From positions 310,001-374,000 of the forward strand of contig JADNRY010000035.1 of assembly GCA_015501585.1 (NCBI GenBank): a DNA stretch of 64,000 nt, in the 5' to 3' direction. Numbering within the stretch: the stretch's first letter is position 1; the number at the start of each line of letters is the position of its first letter. The notes under the pieces were generated by a model. It worked only from the letters and a program-made list of their open reading frames with translations. It had not been told where the DNA came from and did not search any database. The stretch comes from Rhodocollybia butyracea (Eukaryota > Basidiomycota > Agaricomycetes > Agaricales > Omphalotaceae). Below are positions 48,304 through 59,726 of this stretch, piece after piece. The position numbers and the translations under genes were made by a program.

Positions 48304-50545
48304 ATGATTGCTCTCAGCTCCACGCTGCGGCTCATAGTTTCTACGTTGGGAAGCCTTGTCTGTTACGGGTTGTACAGGGTCATTCAACTGTTTTATCAAG
48401 CACACACCTCGTCTTTCCGACTTTTGCCTGGCCCTCCTCCTACGAGCTGGCTGACAGGCAACTTGACTGAAATACAAGCGACAGAGAACACCATATTCTA
48501 CACGAAATGGACTGATGAATATGGGCCTACTATGCGATTTAGATTGTTTCCCACTGCAAGCCCGCTTCCTTGTATACTAGATAATCTACTTATTGCCAAA
48601 AGGTGCTTCTTCGTTGTAGATGACCAGGCTTTATACAGCAGACATCAAAGCGTTGAATCATATTCTCCTGAACGAGTATATCTATCATAAACCCCACATC
48701 CTTCAATGGAGCTTAGGACGTATCAGTGGACCAGGTAAGCTTCTGGTGCGTTGACTGTGATTCAGAGGCCCTAACCCCCGAAATATAGGCCTATTCTACG
48801 TTCAGGACGGCAAACATAAGATTCAGCGCAAGATCATGGTAGATTAAACATGTTTGCTCGCAAATAGACTACTGAATGAGCTCAGAGTCCTGCTTTCGGT
48901 CCAAGTCAACTACGTGAATTTACTGGCACTTTCTTGGAAAAGGCAAACGAAGTAAGCCGAACATTTTGCAGCTTCCTATCGAATGCTTACAATCATTATA
49001 GCTCAAAGATATCTGGGCCTCCAAAATCAACGAATCGGTGGGGAACGATGAGGCTCAGGTTGACGCGCTATCCTGGCTCAGCAGGGCAACTTTAGACGTT
49101 ATCGGGCGCACTGGTGAGTATTTATTAATTGTGATTTCTGTCATTTGCACATACATTTCTCGTACAAGGCTTCAACTATGATTTTCACGCTCTCACTCCT
49201 AAGGGTGGTTCAAATGAACTTAGCAAGGCTTTCTCCACTGGATTTCACGTTGCTACTCGTTTGAATTTTTGGCTAATGATACAAGGTACATTTCCTTTTA
49301 CACGTTGGATTGTGAGTATAGCTAAAAATTATGGGCAATTTCCTTCGTGGCTGATACCTTCTTTTTCCAGCCTTCCCCAGGGAGCAAATCCCTCCGCTAT
49401 GCTAAAAAAACAATGAACGAAATTGGCCAGAACCTACTTGACCAAACCAGAGCTCATCTAAACGCCACCGGTGAAAAAGCAGAAACATGGCGAGCGAGAG
49501 ACCTTCTTTCCCTACTCGTTCGCTCCAATATGAATAAAGACATTGCGGATAGTCAACGTATGAGTGATGTAGATGTCATTGCCCGTATGTTCCAGAGCAT
49601 ATATGCGAACTGCTACCCATGCACTCATGCTGCAGAGGTTCCGACTTTTCTTATCGCTGGTCACGACACAACGTCAGCCTGTGAGTTGGCATTTATTTTG
49701 TTACGGGAACCTATAGCATAGCTCAGTTACGCATCCAGCTACAACTTGGGCGCTATATGCCCTCTCCAACCACAAGGCCGTACAGGATAAACTTCGGGAC
49801 GAGCTGCTCTCAGTGCCAACAGAGCAGCCGACAATGGAGGATTTAAATGCGTTGCCTTATCTCGACGCGGTTGTTCGTGAGACCCTACGGGTCCACAGCC
49901 CGGCTCCAGAATCTGCGCGAGTGGCAGTAAAATAATGATATTCTGCCATTGGAAAGGCCTGTCACTGACGAAAACGGTGTTGTTCATCGTGAGCTCCAGT
50001 GAGTGCCGTATCCTTCGAAGGTTGCAAAAACTAACTCCCTATTCATAGTATCAAGAAAGGGCAGCATATCCTTATGGCAATTGCTGGCGTGAATCTTTCT
50101 AAAGAGCTTTGGGGTGAAGATGCGATGGAATTCAAGTGAGTGGATTGTTCTATCGTAGAGTCAAGTTAATGACTGGGCGCATGCGGGTAGGCCTGAGCGG
50201 TGGGCATCCCTCCCAAAGGCAGTTTCTTTGATTCCAGGTGTTTTCGGAAACCTGATGACTTTCCTGGGGGGTATGCATGGCTGTATTGGATACAGATTTG
50301 CTGTTTTAGAGTGAGTGATCCGTACTCTCCTGGAAATTATCTCAAAATAACCACCATATCAATTACTCAGAATGAAAGTGCTGCTTTTCGTCCTTGTGCG
50401 AGCATTTCAAGTCACTCTCGCAGTTCCTAAAGAGGAGATTATCAGTCAGACTTCGCTAGTGCAAAGACCGTATGTCAGAGGTCGAATTGAGGCTGGTGAG
50501 CAGCTTCCGCTGTTAATCAGGCCATGCTCTCGTGAAGAAAAGTAG
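48304..50545 (+). CDS. Cytochrome P450, probably damaged or with sequence errors
   Basis: An N-terminal membrane anchor ([18 protein letters not shown]) and the proline-rich hinge [13 protein letters not shown] begin at 48304. Later exons give [32 protein letters not shown], the I-helix [11 protein letters not shown], the K-helix [14 protein letters not shown], and the heme loop [14 protein letters not shown] with its Cys ligand, ending CSREEK at 50545. All P450 hallmarks are present, so it is a monooxygenase of the fungal microsomal type; the family number cannot be given. Two problems stand out. At 49929-49932 an extra A breaks the frame (the text [11 protein letters not shown] resumes one base over). 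Between MRFR (48540) and MTRLYT (48619) no clean splice exists, and an in-frame TAG precedes MTRLYT. The helix-I exon joins IA to QVPTF by a GTATGT donor inside an apparent read-through. Confidence 0.85.
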
Positions 50546-50837
50546 CGCAAGGCACATGGAAATTTATCCAAGGTACCGCTGTTGTGATATGGAGAGGAAA
50601 TACATCCATGACAAAGAGTATCCGTCTACATCAACAATCATACGATCGACGCTAAGTTGAAAATTTCTTTTCACGAAGTTTTTTTATTGGCTCGTATGGA
50701 CGCTAGGCCTCGGCTTTCCTTAAACAAAGACCGCCTGACCGGTTTCCAAGATCCACCGATTTTTTTTTCAAAACCCCAGGTGTTATTTATTATACATACG
50801 GCTTTTCGCCATTTCTTTCCTTCACCCATTAAGCCCA

Positions 50838-51290
50838 ATGGCCGCATCTACACAACTCAAACCATCACCAGAATTTCAGCTATCTACTTCGGCTTCTCGT
50901 GCATCACTGAGTACGCTCGTCCCACACCCACGACGATTCCCAAATTCCGAGCTATCTACTTCGCATTCAAGTGATGGGCGGCTGAAGAGAAAGTTTGTCA
51001 TTATTACTATGTCAATTGGTGTAGTTGTACTCTCGGTCCTGCTCACGAGCATGGTTGTGGGCCTTTGGGTTGGGACTGGGCAAATACATCTAGGGCGATT
51101 AGATTTAGGGCCTGAATGGTCTAGTTCATTCGCACCGTCGATTACTCCGACGACGATATCTTCTGGTATCAATTGGGAGATGGGTCCTGTTACGACAGAG
51201 GAAGCGTCTCTTCCCAGTCCTCCCACTACTAGAGGAGTTGACGGTGGGAACGATGGGGAAGGGGAAGATGGTTCCAAGTCCATTCTATGA
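50838..51290 (+). CDS. Small single-pass membrane protein, unknown function
   Basis: An uninterrupted 150-codon frame starts MAASTQLKPSPEF. Residues 1-55 are Ser-rich and polar with KRKF just before the membrane. One strong hydrophobic helix (VIITMSIGVVVLSVLLTSMV) follows, then a Ser/Thr/Gly/Glu-rich tail. The positive-inside rule places the N-terminus in the cytosol. No family was recognised. It is short and unspliced, so expression is unproven, but the composition (basic flank, clean TM helix, low-complexity tail) resembles a real fungal membrane protein. Confidence 0.5.
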   Translation: MAASTQLKPSPEFQLSTSASRASLSTLVPHPRRFPNSELSTSHSSDGRLKRKFVIITMSIGVVVLSVLLTSMVVGLWVGTGQIHLGRLDLGPEWSSSFAPSITPTTISSGINWEMGPVTTEEASLPSPPTTRGVDGGNDGEGEDGSKSIL

Positions 51291-52152
51291 TATGCCTGTC
51301 CCAATTGTTCATCACGGTGAGGTTGGTGGTGGGACGGTAGTGGTAATTCTGAGTCTGGCGACTATAACTAGAAGTAGCGAATGGACCAGGTTTCAGTGGG
51401 AGATATTGTGATGGCTATCCTGAAGCCTCAGACACCTTTTTTATTTATCTTAGTAACCAAGTAGTACTACCAGTGATAGTCCTCCACTCATCATATATAA
51501 GTAAAGTTTACAACACCATCAACGTTCTAACTCTAGTACACAATGACCTCCTTTCTGAGTTATGTCGCATTGACTATTATAAGCCAGACGGTTTTCACCC
51601 AATCATGTAAACATGCTTGTTTACGAGACTATGGCAGCCCCCGTAGATATCCTTATATACGATCCGGGTTAAGAATTGGTAACAATTCTTAAATCTACCT
51701 TTTCGCGTAGCAGATACACCGCCGGATCGTGCGTGTCTACAAATCATGATTGGCGATGAACTTTCAATTCTCTGAAGGACGCAGTATGGATATAATCTAG
51801 TACGGCGGCTTCTCTACTATCTGGCTGGCGCGCGAACAGCACGAGAATTGAAGGCCCTCCGTGTTAGCGCACAGAGACAGATACTACAAATTAGGCCATT
51901 CTCGAGGTGGTTGTCCCCCGAAACTTTCAATCACACTAAGAATATCATAGTGCAAGAGAGCGCAAGAGAGTGCAAGTCTAACAGTACCTCGACTCGTAGT
52001 GTCAAGAGGTTTAGAGTCTGCCTACGGGAGACAAGAGTGCAAGGCACTAGAATGGAAAATGAACTTATTAAGGAAGAAATTTATGCAAATACATCGGAGA
52101 ACAAATATTCAAAAGCACGTTGAAGGGCCAGTATGTTGTGCCCGATTAACTA
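51291..52152. other. Intergenic region with repeat copy B
   Basis: These 862 bp contain the second copy of the dispersed repeat (51629-51703) and no supported gene. Confidence 0.45.
51629..51703. repeat. Dispersed repeat, copy B
   Basis: Direct counterpart of copy A at 15548-15612. The shared core is ctatggca(a)gccccgtag, tccttatatacgatccgggt and aacaattcttaaatctac. This copy carries an insert that creates a small inverted pair, aagaatt/aattctt. Confidence 0.6.
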
Positions 52153-52516
52153 TCATACCTGTATCCCATTCATTCCAGCAACCACTATCCTCAATCCCTC
52201 TGCATCCAAAACCCGTAGTGGGTGGTAGATGTCTGCATCAACCTCTTTATGAGTAAGTTTGAGAACGACAGATCGAATAGAACTTCCCATCACTAACATC
52301 TCCGCAGATAAATTCGAACCAAGGCCCTTTAAACCAACGCAATTCCACCATAGAGTCGTCGAAGGCATCAACGGAGTCACATCTCAAATGAAGGCTGTGT
52401 AGTTTTGGAACTAAAGAGATAGTGGACTTGCGATGAGTTAAGCTTGAGATGAAATGTGAAGTGATACGTTTCTGGGGAGCTGATAATGGCGAATCATGTT
52501 TGAGGTAAGTCCCCAA
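52153..52516 (-). pseudogene. Truncated F-box-type pseudogene (C-terminal fragment)
   Basis: Two overlapping minus frames reproduce the last about 110 residues of the gene at 54887-56556. One gives RITSHFISSLTHRKSTISLV and LVPKLHSLHLRCDSVDAF. The other gives SIRSVVLKLTHKEVDADIYH, then LDAEGLRIVVAGMNGIQV to a matching stop. The parent has ITSHLISSLTLHQSG, LVPKLHSLHLRCDSINTF and MDAEGLRVVVAGTNGIQV. The switch of frame within the DDSMVELRWFKG region shows at least one indel. No upstream part of the parent is recognisable beyond about 52516. It is therefore a decayed partial duplicate lying about 2.4 kb from its parent, with a kinase gene between. Confidence 0.8.
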
Positions 52517-52947
52517 TCATGGGCTCAATTGTGAATATAGCCTGTGCAACGTTACGCACTTTACCTGCTTGATGTCGTAGAACGAGGTGAAGATGTGTCT
52601 GAATGAGGAAGTAAAGGTCAAGCCAACGTATCCACCCATTCGATGTTCGATGTAGAATGAAGGGGAGAACGTGGGATCGGGCCAAAAAGCATCCATTTTG
52701 TTTTTGTTATGCTGATTGTCCCAGAGTTGCAGCTACACCAGCATCCAGTTTGAGCTGCAGACCTTCTGGTGTCGTCGACCATATTGCCACATTGTCAGCT
52801 TGGTCCACGTACGAGACCTTCAGACTCCCGTGCCAGGGAACAGGCACTCACGCGTGTCTATAACAGACCGCTCTTGGTCCTATCTCGGCTGGCTTACAGA
52901 AGACCAAGCGAACTACACCAGTCTCACAAGTGTCCATAAGCGTTGAA
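52517..52947. other. Intergenic region
   Basis: These 431 bp lie between the F-box fragment and the 3' end of the kinase gene. No further similarity to the F-box parent could be followed here, and no gene is seen. Confidence 0.4.
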
Positions 52948-54582
52948 TTAACATCCAAATACATTCTTCAAGAACGGATGGTTGATTAACTCCTTTGCGC
53001 TTGCCCTCTCCTTGTAATCAAACTTTAAGCAATCCCTCATAAATTCCGCCGCTAGCTCGATCTCATTCTTGGGTAAGCCAGGAATGTTGTAGTTCGTCAT
53101 GGCATCCTCGAGCTTGACGGACACAAGATCAGGAATTCGGAGGAGATTGCCTTGTCTCATGTCAGCCTCAAGAGTAATGAGGAAGTACAGAAGAGCTCGC
53201 CGTTTTTGTCAAAGTACCTGTCCCGTTCCTTTGCGCGCGCGAGCATGGTTTCCGGGAATTTCCGTCCAGTAAGCTCCATCATCTTTGCCAAGTGGTCGTC
53301 CTCAATACTCCAGTCTGGTTGTGCATCTTCTGGGTCAAATAGCCAGCGCCCTACTAGGAGTTCGAATGTCTGCATTGTATCAAGGGAATACCACGTTTTA
53401 AAGATAACAAAGGGACAAACCAAGCATCCAATGGCCCATATATCCATTTTTGGGCCGATATCCGACCACAGAATGACCTCGGGCGCTCGTAAGGCTGGTG
53501 CACTGAAGCCAGCTGCCGTTGGCTGCTCTCCTGCACGTTGTGCTATAGCGTTGTCAATGAACAAGTCAATAACAGTAGAAAGAGTACATACCATGTCCCA
53601 GATCAACCAGCACGACCGTCATCCGTTCTGCTTGAAATGCACTCGTTTCGTATGTCCACTCGTGGGGAATTGGCTGTGATTTAGGAGAGTCGCCGTCTGT
53701 CTCCACCGGATTAGCAGCAAGAAAGGCGTCCATCCTATCGTCAAGTGAGTACAAGGCATTAGTGAAGAGTATGTTATCCAGCTTGACATCTGCAGACTGT
53801 CAGCACAGCAGAAAGGTATACTTCAGATCGTACCAGTGTGAATAATGTCCAATGAGTGGAGCGCATCAAGAGCTTGAAGGACCATGTAGAGAATATTGCG
53901 AACCATGTATACTGGGAGAGACTTGGTTGGGGCTGAACGGCGTAGTGCGGAAACAGAGGTACTGAACAACACTTGAACCAAACAAAGATGTCGCGTTCCG
54001 CCCGGGCCAGTGACACTAAAGTTATCTAATAGTATTGGAAGGTGTTCGAGTCCTTCATCATCGCGTTCTTCAGCGTTCTTGGCAATTTCCTTGAGAAATT
54101 CGAGCTCGCGAACCACTCCCTGATCAACGTCCAGGGTAGCTTCGGCAGTGAGAATCTTTACAGCAGCATATTTAGAATCGCTGGAGGCATTAAGCATAGA
54201 CATCAAGACTGATCTGAGGTCATAAGAATAAGAACCTTATACGTTCGTCGCGAATAAGCCAAGTTGTCGCCGTCACGCCTTCTCCGAGCTTTCTGAGTAT
54301 CGTGTAACGGTTATCTTGAAGAGATGCGCCTAAACGCGCGGGGAAGTGGACAGTAGACTCAGAGTTAGTGGACATTAGGCGTCTGAGTGATAGAGCAAAC
54401 CGTCGAGTGGTGGCAAGAAGCAAGTTAGACATCGATTTGTGTTTTGATTTAAGAATACTAGCGCCCGTTGACATCATCAATTTGTCCTGTTCCAGCAAGA
54501 AATCACCAGTCAGCTCTTCTTTCGTGTCGTCGATATTATGCCCCTTTTGAAACACCGGAACAGAACTCATCCCCATTTGCAA
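52948..54582 (-). CDS. SRPK-like serine/threonine protein kinase
   Basis: The multi-exon gene runs from 54582 to a stop at 52948 (...HPFLKNVFGC). Kinase landmarks in order: glycine loop LRKLGEGVTATTWLIRD; catalytic Lys in YAAVKIL; catalytic loop IIHTDVKLDNIL; metal-binding DLGHA in place of DFG; APE as ALRAPEVIL; DIWAIGC; and a C-terminal SRPK-like GRKFPETML and RDCLKFDYKERASAKELINHPF. HTD for HRD and DLG for DFG are what SR-protein kinases have, and SRPK-like kinases are greatly expanded in mushrooms. The intron breaking HT|D (donor gtacga) splices precisely. The junction between the glycine loop and the exon beginning MSMLNASSDSKY is not resolved: the visible 22-nt gap is too short for an intron, so an indel or a longer insert is possible. 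Confidence 0.85.
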
Positions 54583-54886
54583 CGACTTTCGCGCATTTGC
54601 ACTTCTGCTATCTCCACTCAGCGCTCAGCGACGGCTCATTCTTGTCTACTATAGCCAGTGCCAAGTTCACGACACAATTCAGATTTGGTCTCAATTTCTA
54701 ACTGGTGACCAGGTTTCTTATGGCTCTGAGGGGGATACTTATTCTTGATTGCATATTGAGAACTTGAACTTCCCATTATTATGCATAACGCCCTCGGGTG
54801 TTGTTGCCACCGGTTGCGCAACTCTCGTAGGCGAGGGCTACGAGAGAAGCCGTCCATGATCCAGCGAGTGGACCTTACTCAAATTG

Positions 54887-56556
54887 TTATACCTGTATTC
54901 CATTCGTTCCAGCAACCACTACTCTCAATCCTTCTGCGTCCATATTCCGTAGTGGTTTATAGATATCGGCATCAACGTCTCGCTGAGTAAACTTGAGAAC
55001 GACAGATCGAATAGAACTTCTCCCCACTGCCAACATCCTCGCCGATAAGTCTGAACCGGGTTTGAACCAGCGTGAGTCGACCATGTTGACAAAAGCAGAG
55101 TGGTCGAATGTATTGATGGAATCGCATCTCAAATGAAGACTATGTAGTTTTGGAACTAAGGAGATGGAAGTGCCAGATTGGTGGAGAGTTAGGCTCGATA
55201 TGAGATGTGAAGTAATAGGATTTTGAAGAGCTAAATATCGTTCACTGACTTCAAGAAGATGTAGGGCCGGAATGACTCGAAGGGCCGCAATAAGATCCAA
55301 ATCAGACATACATATATCATGGAGCGTGAATGTGGTGATCATACACGACGATCTGGAGATGAACGAAGTGAAAGCTTTCGTTAACCAGACAGGATGGCCG
55401 CCATATACCGCAATCCTATTTAAAGAAGGGAAGTCGAAGGAGGAAAGCAATTCATCTGAGGATACATCGTTCGCACAAACCACAAAAGCGAATGATGTGA
55501 TGTTACACCATGTCTCCAATGCGCATTCGTCTGCATCGTCAAGGGTGGTATAGCGCAACCTGAGAGATTTCAGAGAGGAGCAGCTGCGAAGAGCTTCCAC
55601 CAAGTCTGTCAGTGATCGGCCAAGAAAAAGATGTTCTAGTTGATTGTAGAGAACCCTGGAAGTTGGTCCCGCGGGCTCGGCGGAAAGTGCACGGAGGCTC
55701 GAGCAATGTTCGAAAAGACTCAGGTCCGTTGGTTCAGTGATATCCAATTCTGCAAGTAAAGGAAAACGCAGGTGGGACGGTAAGCGGTACTCTGTTAATG
55801 GGTAATCCCCCCAATACTTGAACGTTTTCCAGCGCCAAGCATGTTGTGCAAGGTGGTTTAGGGAAGGAACCTCCTCAGCTGAATGTACTGAACCATGTAT
55901 AGTGAGTGCGAGCCTTAATGGCCAATTTCCCGATCTCTCCAAATATCGAGTAACTGTATCAATGAAACCAACCGGTGCTTTTACTTTGTTCAAATTTGTA
56001 GTATGGGTCTCCACTGCTAGGTTTGCCCACAAACCAGGTGTCGACAATGCGAGTGCGCGCTGACGGTAGCATACGGAGCTAATAGCCATCGAAGGAAGGG
56101 AAGTGATGATGCGAGAAGTGATGACGGTGTGAGGCAGCCAGCGGTACATCCACGGATAGCATTGGAGAAAATTCTCTTCACAAATGTACTGAAAGATTCG
56201 CAATAAAGTTTCGTTTAGCAGCTTCCTCATCGGGGAGAGTAGGGAGTGTAGCTTGTCTCTTTGAGTCTTCAACCGTTGTTTCGCAAATTGAACAATCGTG
56301 ATTTGCTCAGTCAGGCGGGCCACCTCCAAATCATGATCTTCAAGATCTTTATCGGCTAGAGCCAGCATCGTCCTGAGCTCCTTTGCTCTTTCAGGGCTAA
56401 CGACGGAAGGTCCAAATTCAGAACGAAGTCAGCAGAAAGTTCTTCAGAGCTGACACTTATACGTATCCGCAAAGGGTTTGCGCATTTTGCGCAAGGTGGT
56501 AGTGGTAGTTTAACCGACGTGGTCCCATTTCGGAACTGCCGGGGCCCCAGCCACAT
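54887..56556 (-). CDS. F-box/LRR-type protein of the Agaricomycete expansion (one indel)
   Basis: The large frame from 56368 to 54887 gives 493 residues, and an upstream frame to the ATG at 56556 gives the N-terminus (Cys-rich CAKCANPLRIRI). One base seems missing around 56400. Without it, the frame ending VLNLDLPS does not connect to ERAKELRTMLALADKDLEDH. Architecture: an N-terminal coiled coil (VARLTEQITIVQFAKQRL), an F-box-like segment (MRKLLNETLLRIFQYICEEN, then VCYRQRALALSTPGLWANL), and leucine-rich stretches (SLKSLRLRYTTLDDADE; LVPKLHSLHLRCDSI). Such proteins recruit substrates to SCF ubiquitin ligases when the F-box binds Skp1; that is inferred here. A truncated duplicate lies at 52153-52516. 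Confidence 0.82.
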
Positions 56557-56788
56557 GTATCACGCCAAATACATGCCTGGGATGCACAGTCTCCACGATG
56601 CTGTGATCAGCACTCGCCGTACCGTCGCACAACGTCGAGACTATGCACAACCTAAAAAAAAGGCGCTCCAACCTAAGAATTATTTGCATAGGTTACGAAA
56701 AGCCCAGAGCAATAATACTATTATGTGTTAACATATAAATGAATATACAGCTCTCGGAGTGCAAATACAGCAAAAACATCAAAGATAT
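56557..56788. other. Intergenic region between F-box gene and retroelement
   Basis: These 232 bp hold the 5' flank of the F-box gene and the sequence abutting the LTR at 56789. Nothing specific was seen. Confidence 0.4.
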
Positions 56789-57053
56789 TGTAACACCCCT
56801 AGGGTGGTCGTCCTTAATTCACACGAGAGAACACGACAAGGCTTTGCAATGTGTGTACCACAGGTGTAAAAGAACTACAGTACGTAAGCGCTAGACGTGA
56901 GTTTTATACTATGCATGACTTAATAGATAAGATTGACTATTAAATAGGCCGTTATCACTAGATAACGGCGATGTGTGATTAGATGGAGCGCTATCACTTA
57001 TTGATAGCGCCAGCAGGTCAGGACTAAGTCCATAAGACAGCGGGGGCGTTACA
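56789..57053 (-). repeat. 3' LTR of the gag/protease-only element
   Basis: It is bounded by TGTAAC (56789) and GTTACA (ending 57053). The longer ends tgtaacacccc and ggggcgttaca are inverted repeats with one mismatch in 11. It is 265 bp long and contains hairpins at 56949-56968 and 56988-57010. The matching 5' LTR is not in the window. Confidence 0.7.
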
Positions 57054-57064
57054 CCCTCCCCCAC
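57054..57064 (-). promoter_or_regulatory. Polypurine tract of the gag/protease-only element
   Basis: On the minus strand, gtgggggaggg directly abuts the LTR end TGTAAC. This is the expected position and composition of a plus-strand-synthesis primer and fixes the element's orientation. Confidence 0.7.
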
Positions 57065-57526
57065 TAGATTAACATCTCAGACGTTAATCGAATAACTGAA
57101 GCCGGAATATGGACTCCTAGTGATGGCATATCACTAGTGGGCGTTGAGTGTTGGCGTAACACTCGCAATCTAGCATTGATCCGGCAGTAAGCCTACTGTA
57201 AAACAGCGGCGTATAATAATTAATGTAGCGGGATTTTATCCCACTACTTGTGATACTACAAGTACTAAGTAGTACAGGTCAAGTAAGTCGACTGTAATGT
57301 GGGCCGACGGTCCAAGACACGTGACTGGCCTGGAATCGTGTCAAGATGACCAGTTTTCAGGCCACTGACTTGATACGGGTTTTGCGCCCATCCCGTTGCA
57401 CTTGCATCGGAAATTTCTGCTTCAACCACTAGTGGGACAATGTCCCATGGCAGGAAACTGCTCAGATACGTCCGAGAGTTGAATTTCGGTAGTATACTCA
57501 AGATTTTCGAGTACTGCAATCGACTA

Positions 57527-57886
57527 CTAAATTCTCGCTGAGAATTTATTATGCGGAACTTCCGCTTGGTTCTCCCCCACAGAAAGAGAAGGTATTACCT
57601 TCCTTCCAATGCAAATGGTATTGAGGATAGCATTGTATCTATTGACATTAATAATGTCGTAGTATACTTTATCGTCTATACCTCCATAGGAGGTATGTAC
57701 ATTCGCGCCAAAATTATATTTGGCTTTGCTTCCTACAGTTCCTAACTGTAGAGAATGTTGGTCTGCCAATTGGTGGACTTTGATGTTTGCTAATTGAATG
57801 AATGCGGGGCTTAAAGCCTCGATTGTGCAGCCAGAGTCGAATAGCGTGAATGCTTCGACTCCTGTGATTTCAATGATTGCCGTCAT
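57527..57886 (-). CDS. Retropepsin-like aspartic protease fragment
   Basis: This 119-residue frame contains FTLFDSGCTIEALSPAFIQ, an aspartic protease active-site motif (D-S-G), then strand-like segments (YYDIINVNRYNAILN, and DII-like text typical of gag-polyprotein proteases). It is in a different frame from gag and separated from it by about 840 bp without a clear long ORF, so it is probably a decayed or frameshift-linked pol remnant. A full retropepsin also needs a flap and the ILG near the C-terminus; NAILN may correspond to this. It ends about 470 bp before the 3' LTR. Confidence 0.6.
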   Translation of the reverse strand: MTAIIEITGVEAFTLFDSGCTIEALSPAFIQLANIKVHQLADQHSLQLGTVGSKAKYNFGANVHTSYGGIDDKVYYDIINVNRYNAILNTICIGRKVIPSLSVGENQAEVPHNKFSARI

Positions 57887-58730
57887 AAGACGGCGATTTT
57901 GGACTGGACCTTGGTTGAGGTCTGGTCATAAGTCACTAGACTTATGAATACCTTCACCCGTATTGGGTTTAGGCTCTTTGTTAGGTGTGTTAATAACCGC
58001 CATACGATCAGTGCCTTCCAGTTGTATCTGGTGGCTTTGAGGATTGAGCAACAAGAATGAGTCATCATTCCAGTTATTCTCTAGGCATGTGATCAATCAT
58101 GTAGTAGGATATTTATCCCGCCACTTGTAATACTACCAGTCGACAAAGTCGAACGAGGCATGCAATATGATAAGATTATCCGAACTGATAATCTACTTAG
58201 TCCAAACTAATACTAGTTTGGACTGAGATGACATCATATGTCAAAGCTGCAGTGCAGGCGCAGTGGGGTATCAGTCTCAATCTTAAAGATTTAGTCTGAT
58301 ATGCCATTATCAGGCGCCTTAATGATGTCATTAATATCGGAACTGATAATCAGTTCCGATAGTAACTTATGACACATTGGTTACTGGTCAGATGATAAGT
58401 ATAGAATTTTGGCGAAAGTCGCCACATTTTTCTACCAGTCACCTGACTTAATTTTCATCGGTACTATCCGATTCAAATGCTAGTGGGGCATAGCCACCAC
58501 AATGGTTTAACTTGGAAACTTCCGAGAGTAGATGTTGCAGACTCGGAACTTCCCAGTACTGCGTTAAAATAAAATTCTAAGTAAGAATTACATGTGCGGA
58601 AATTCCGCTAGACCCTCCCCCTCTTTAAGAGAAGGATTATTGATGTACTTGTCCACTGGATGAGTCTTAATGCAAGAGACATGCAATATAGATGCAGTCT
58701 TTGAATACTATAGTACAGACCGTTGGTCTG

Positions 58731-59630
58731 TTACGCTTCTGAAGATTCCTCCTCGACAGGTTCAAGAGTGTATTCACTCTCAGAATTTATTTCTTCATCA
58801 TCGACGATGTCAATGACTAGAGTTTCATGAGAATCCATATCCGGACTCTCTATATCTGAGTTGGTATCTTCCATCTCGTCCGCATCTTCTCTCCTCGACG
58901 AGAGATAGTATTCATAGAGGGCAATATTGTCCTCAATGCGTGTGACGGCCTTGACCATCGTTTTGAGATTGGCGTGTTCAGGGACAATACCCTGGTCCGT
59001 CAGTCGATCGAGAATATCAATGGGTAATCCACTGATAAATTGTTTGCGCATCAGATACGCATTTGGTTGCTGCTGCATCCTAGATGCCCAGCGTACCAGC
59101 TTTGAGTAATAATCTCGTACTCCACTAGTAGGGGAGTACACAACGTCCTCAAACTGCTGTGCAGCTTGATGGATGGTAGATGCTTGAACGCACCTATCAA
59201 AGACTCCGATTACGGCGTCTTCAAAATTCCAGACCAGTTTGGTCCGGTGAGCACCAACGACTTCATCGTTGTACCAATCAAGGGCTTTGTCCTTTAAAAA
59301 CATGCCCAAAAGCTGAAGGCGGGCAGCATCATAACCCGGCCCGCAATAACGGTTGGCTTTAAACCACCAAAGCAGTGACAGTAGCCACCGCTCAAAGACT
59401 TCCACATCCGGCATACCAAAGTATGCCTCTGGATTAGGAATCTTGATTGATTTCACTCCTTCCAACGGAGGGAGTGGAGTATTCACATACTTGTGTATTT
59501 GTTTTCGGTACACTTTGTGTACCGAGTGCTGCCAGCTTTTACGACGGTCATCATCGTCTGTTTTGGCGCGGAGTTTAGCTACAGCGTGTCGCTGTTGCTT
59601 TTTGCTGAGTTTCTCAGCAGACTTGAACAA
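58731..59630 (-). CDS. Retrotransposon Gag, third segment (capsid-like domain)
   Basis: This frame from about 59630 to 58731 carries the Retrotrans_gag core: FERWLLSLLWWFKANRY, LLGMFLKDKALDWYNDEV, and GVRDYYSKLVRWASRMQQ. An acidic tail (EDADEMEDTNSDIESPD; TLEPVEEESSEA) follows. Reading upstream in the same frame, it is continuous to a TGA at 59727-59729 (KSAEKLSK preceded by DDSCIEQLF). No ATG is required at 59630. No CCHC zinc knuckle is seen. The same frame holds the two upstream segments, so this is one gag ORF cut by stops (see findings). Confidence 0.8.
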   Translation of the reverse strand: MFKSAEKLSKKQQRHAVAKLRAKTDDDDRRKSWQHSVHKVYRKQIHKYVNTPLPPLEGVKSIKIPNPEAYFGMPDVEVFERWLLSLLWWFKANRYCGPGYDAARLQLLGMFLKDKALDWYNDEVVGAHRTKLVWNFEDAVIGVFDRCVQASTIHQAAQQFEDVVYSPTSGVRDYYSKLVRWASRMQQQPNAYLMRKQFISGLPIDILDRLTDQGIVPEHANLKTMVKAVTRIEDNIALYEYYLSSRREDADEMEDTNSDIESPDMDSHETLVIDIVDDEEINSESEYTLEPVEEESSEA

Positions 59631-59726
59631 TTGTTCAATGCATGAATCGTCAGATGACGATGTGGATTCTGGATCAGAGTGATCCGAGTTAGATGGTTCA
59701 TCATCCCAGGGAGTGCGTGCGCGGTG

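Noticed and set aside
50838..51290. Minus-strand ORF at 50876-51304 as the real gene
   Set aside because: The plus frame has a clean TM helix with a basic flank, and the minus frame has no coherent features.
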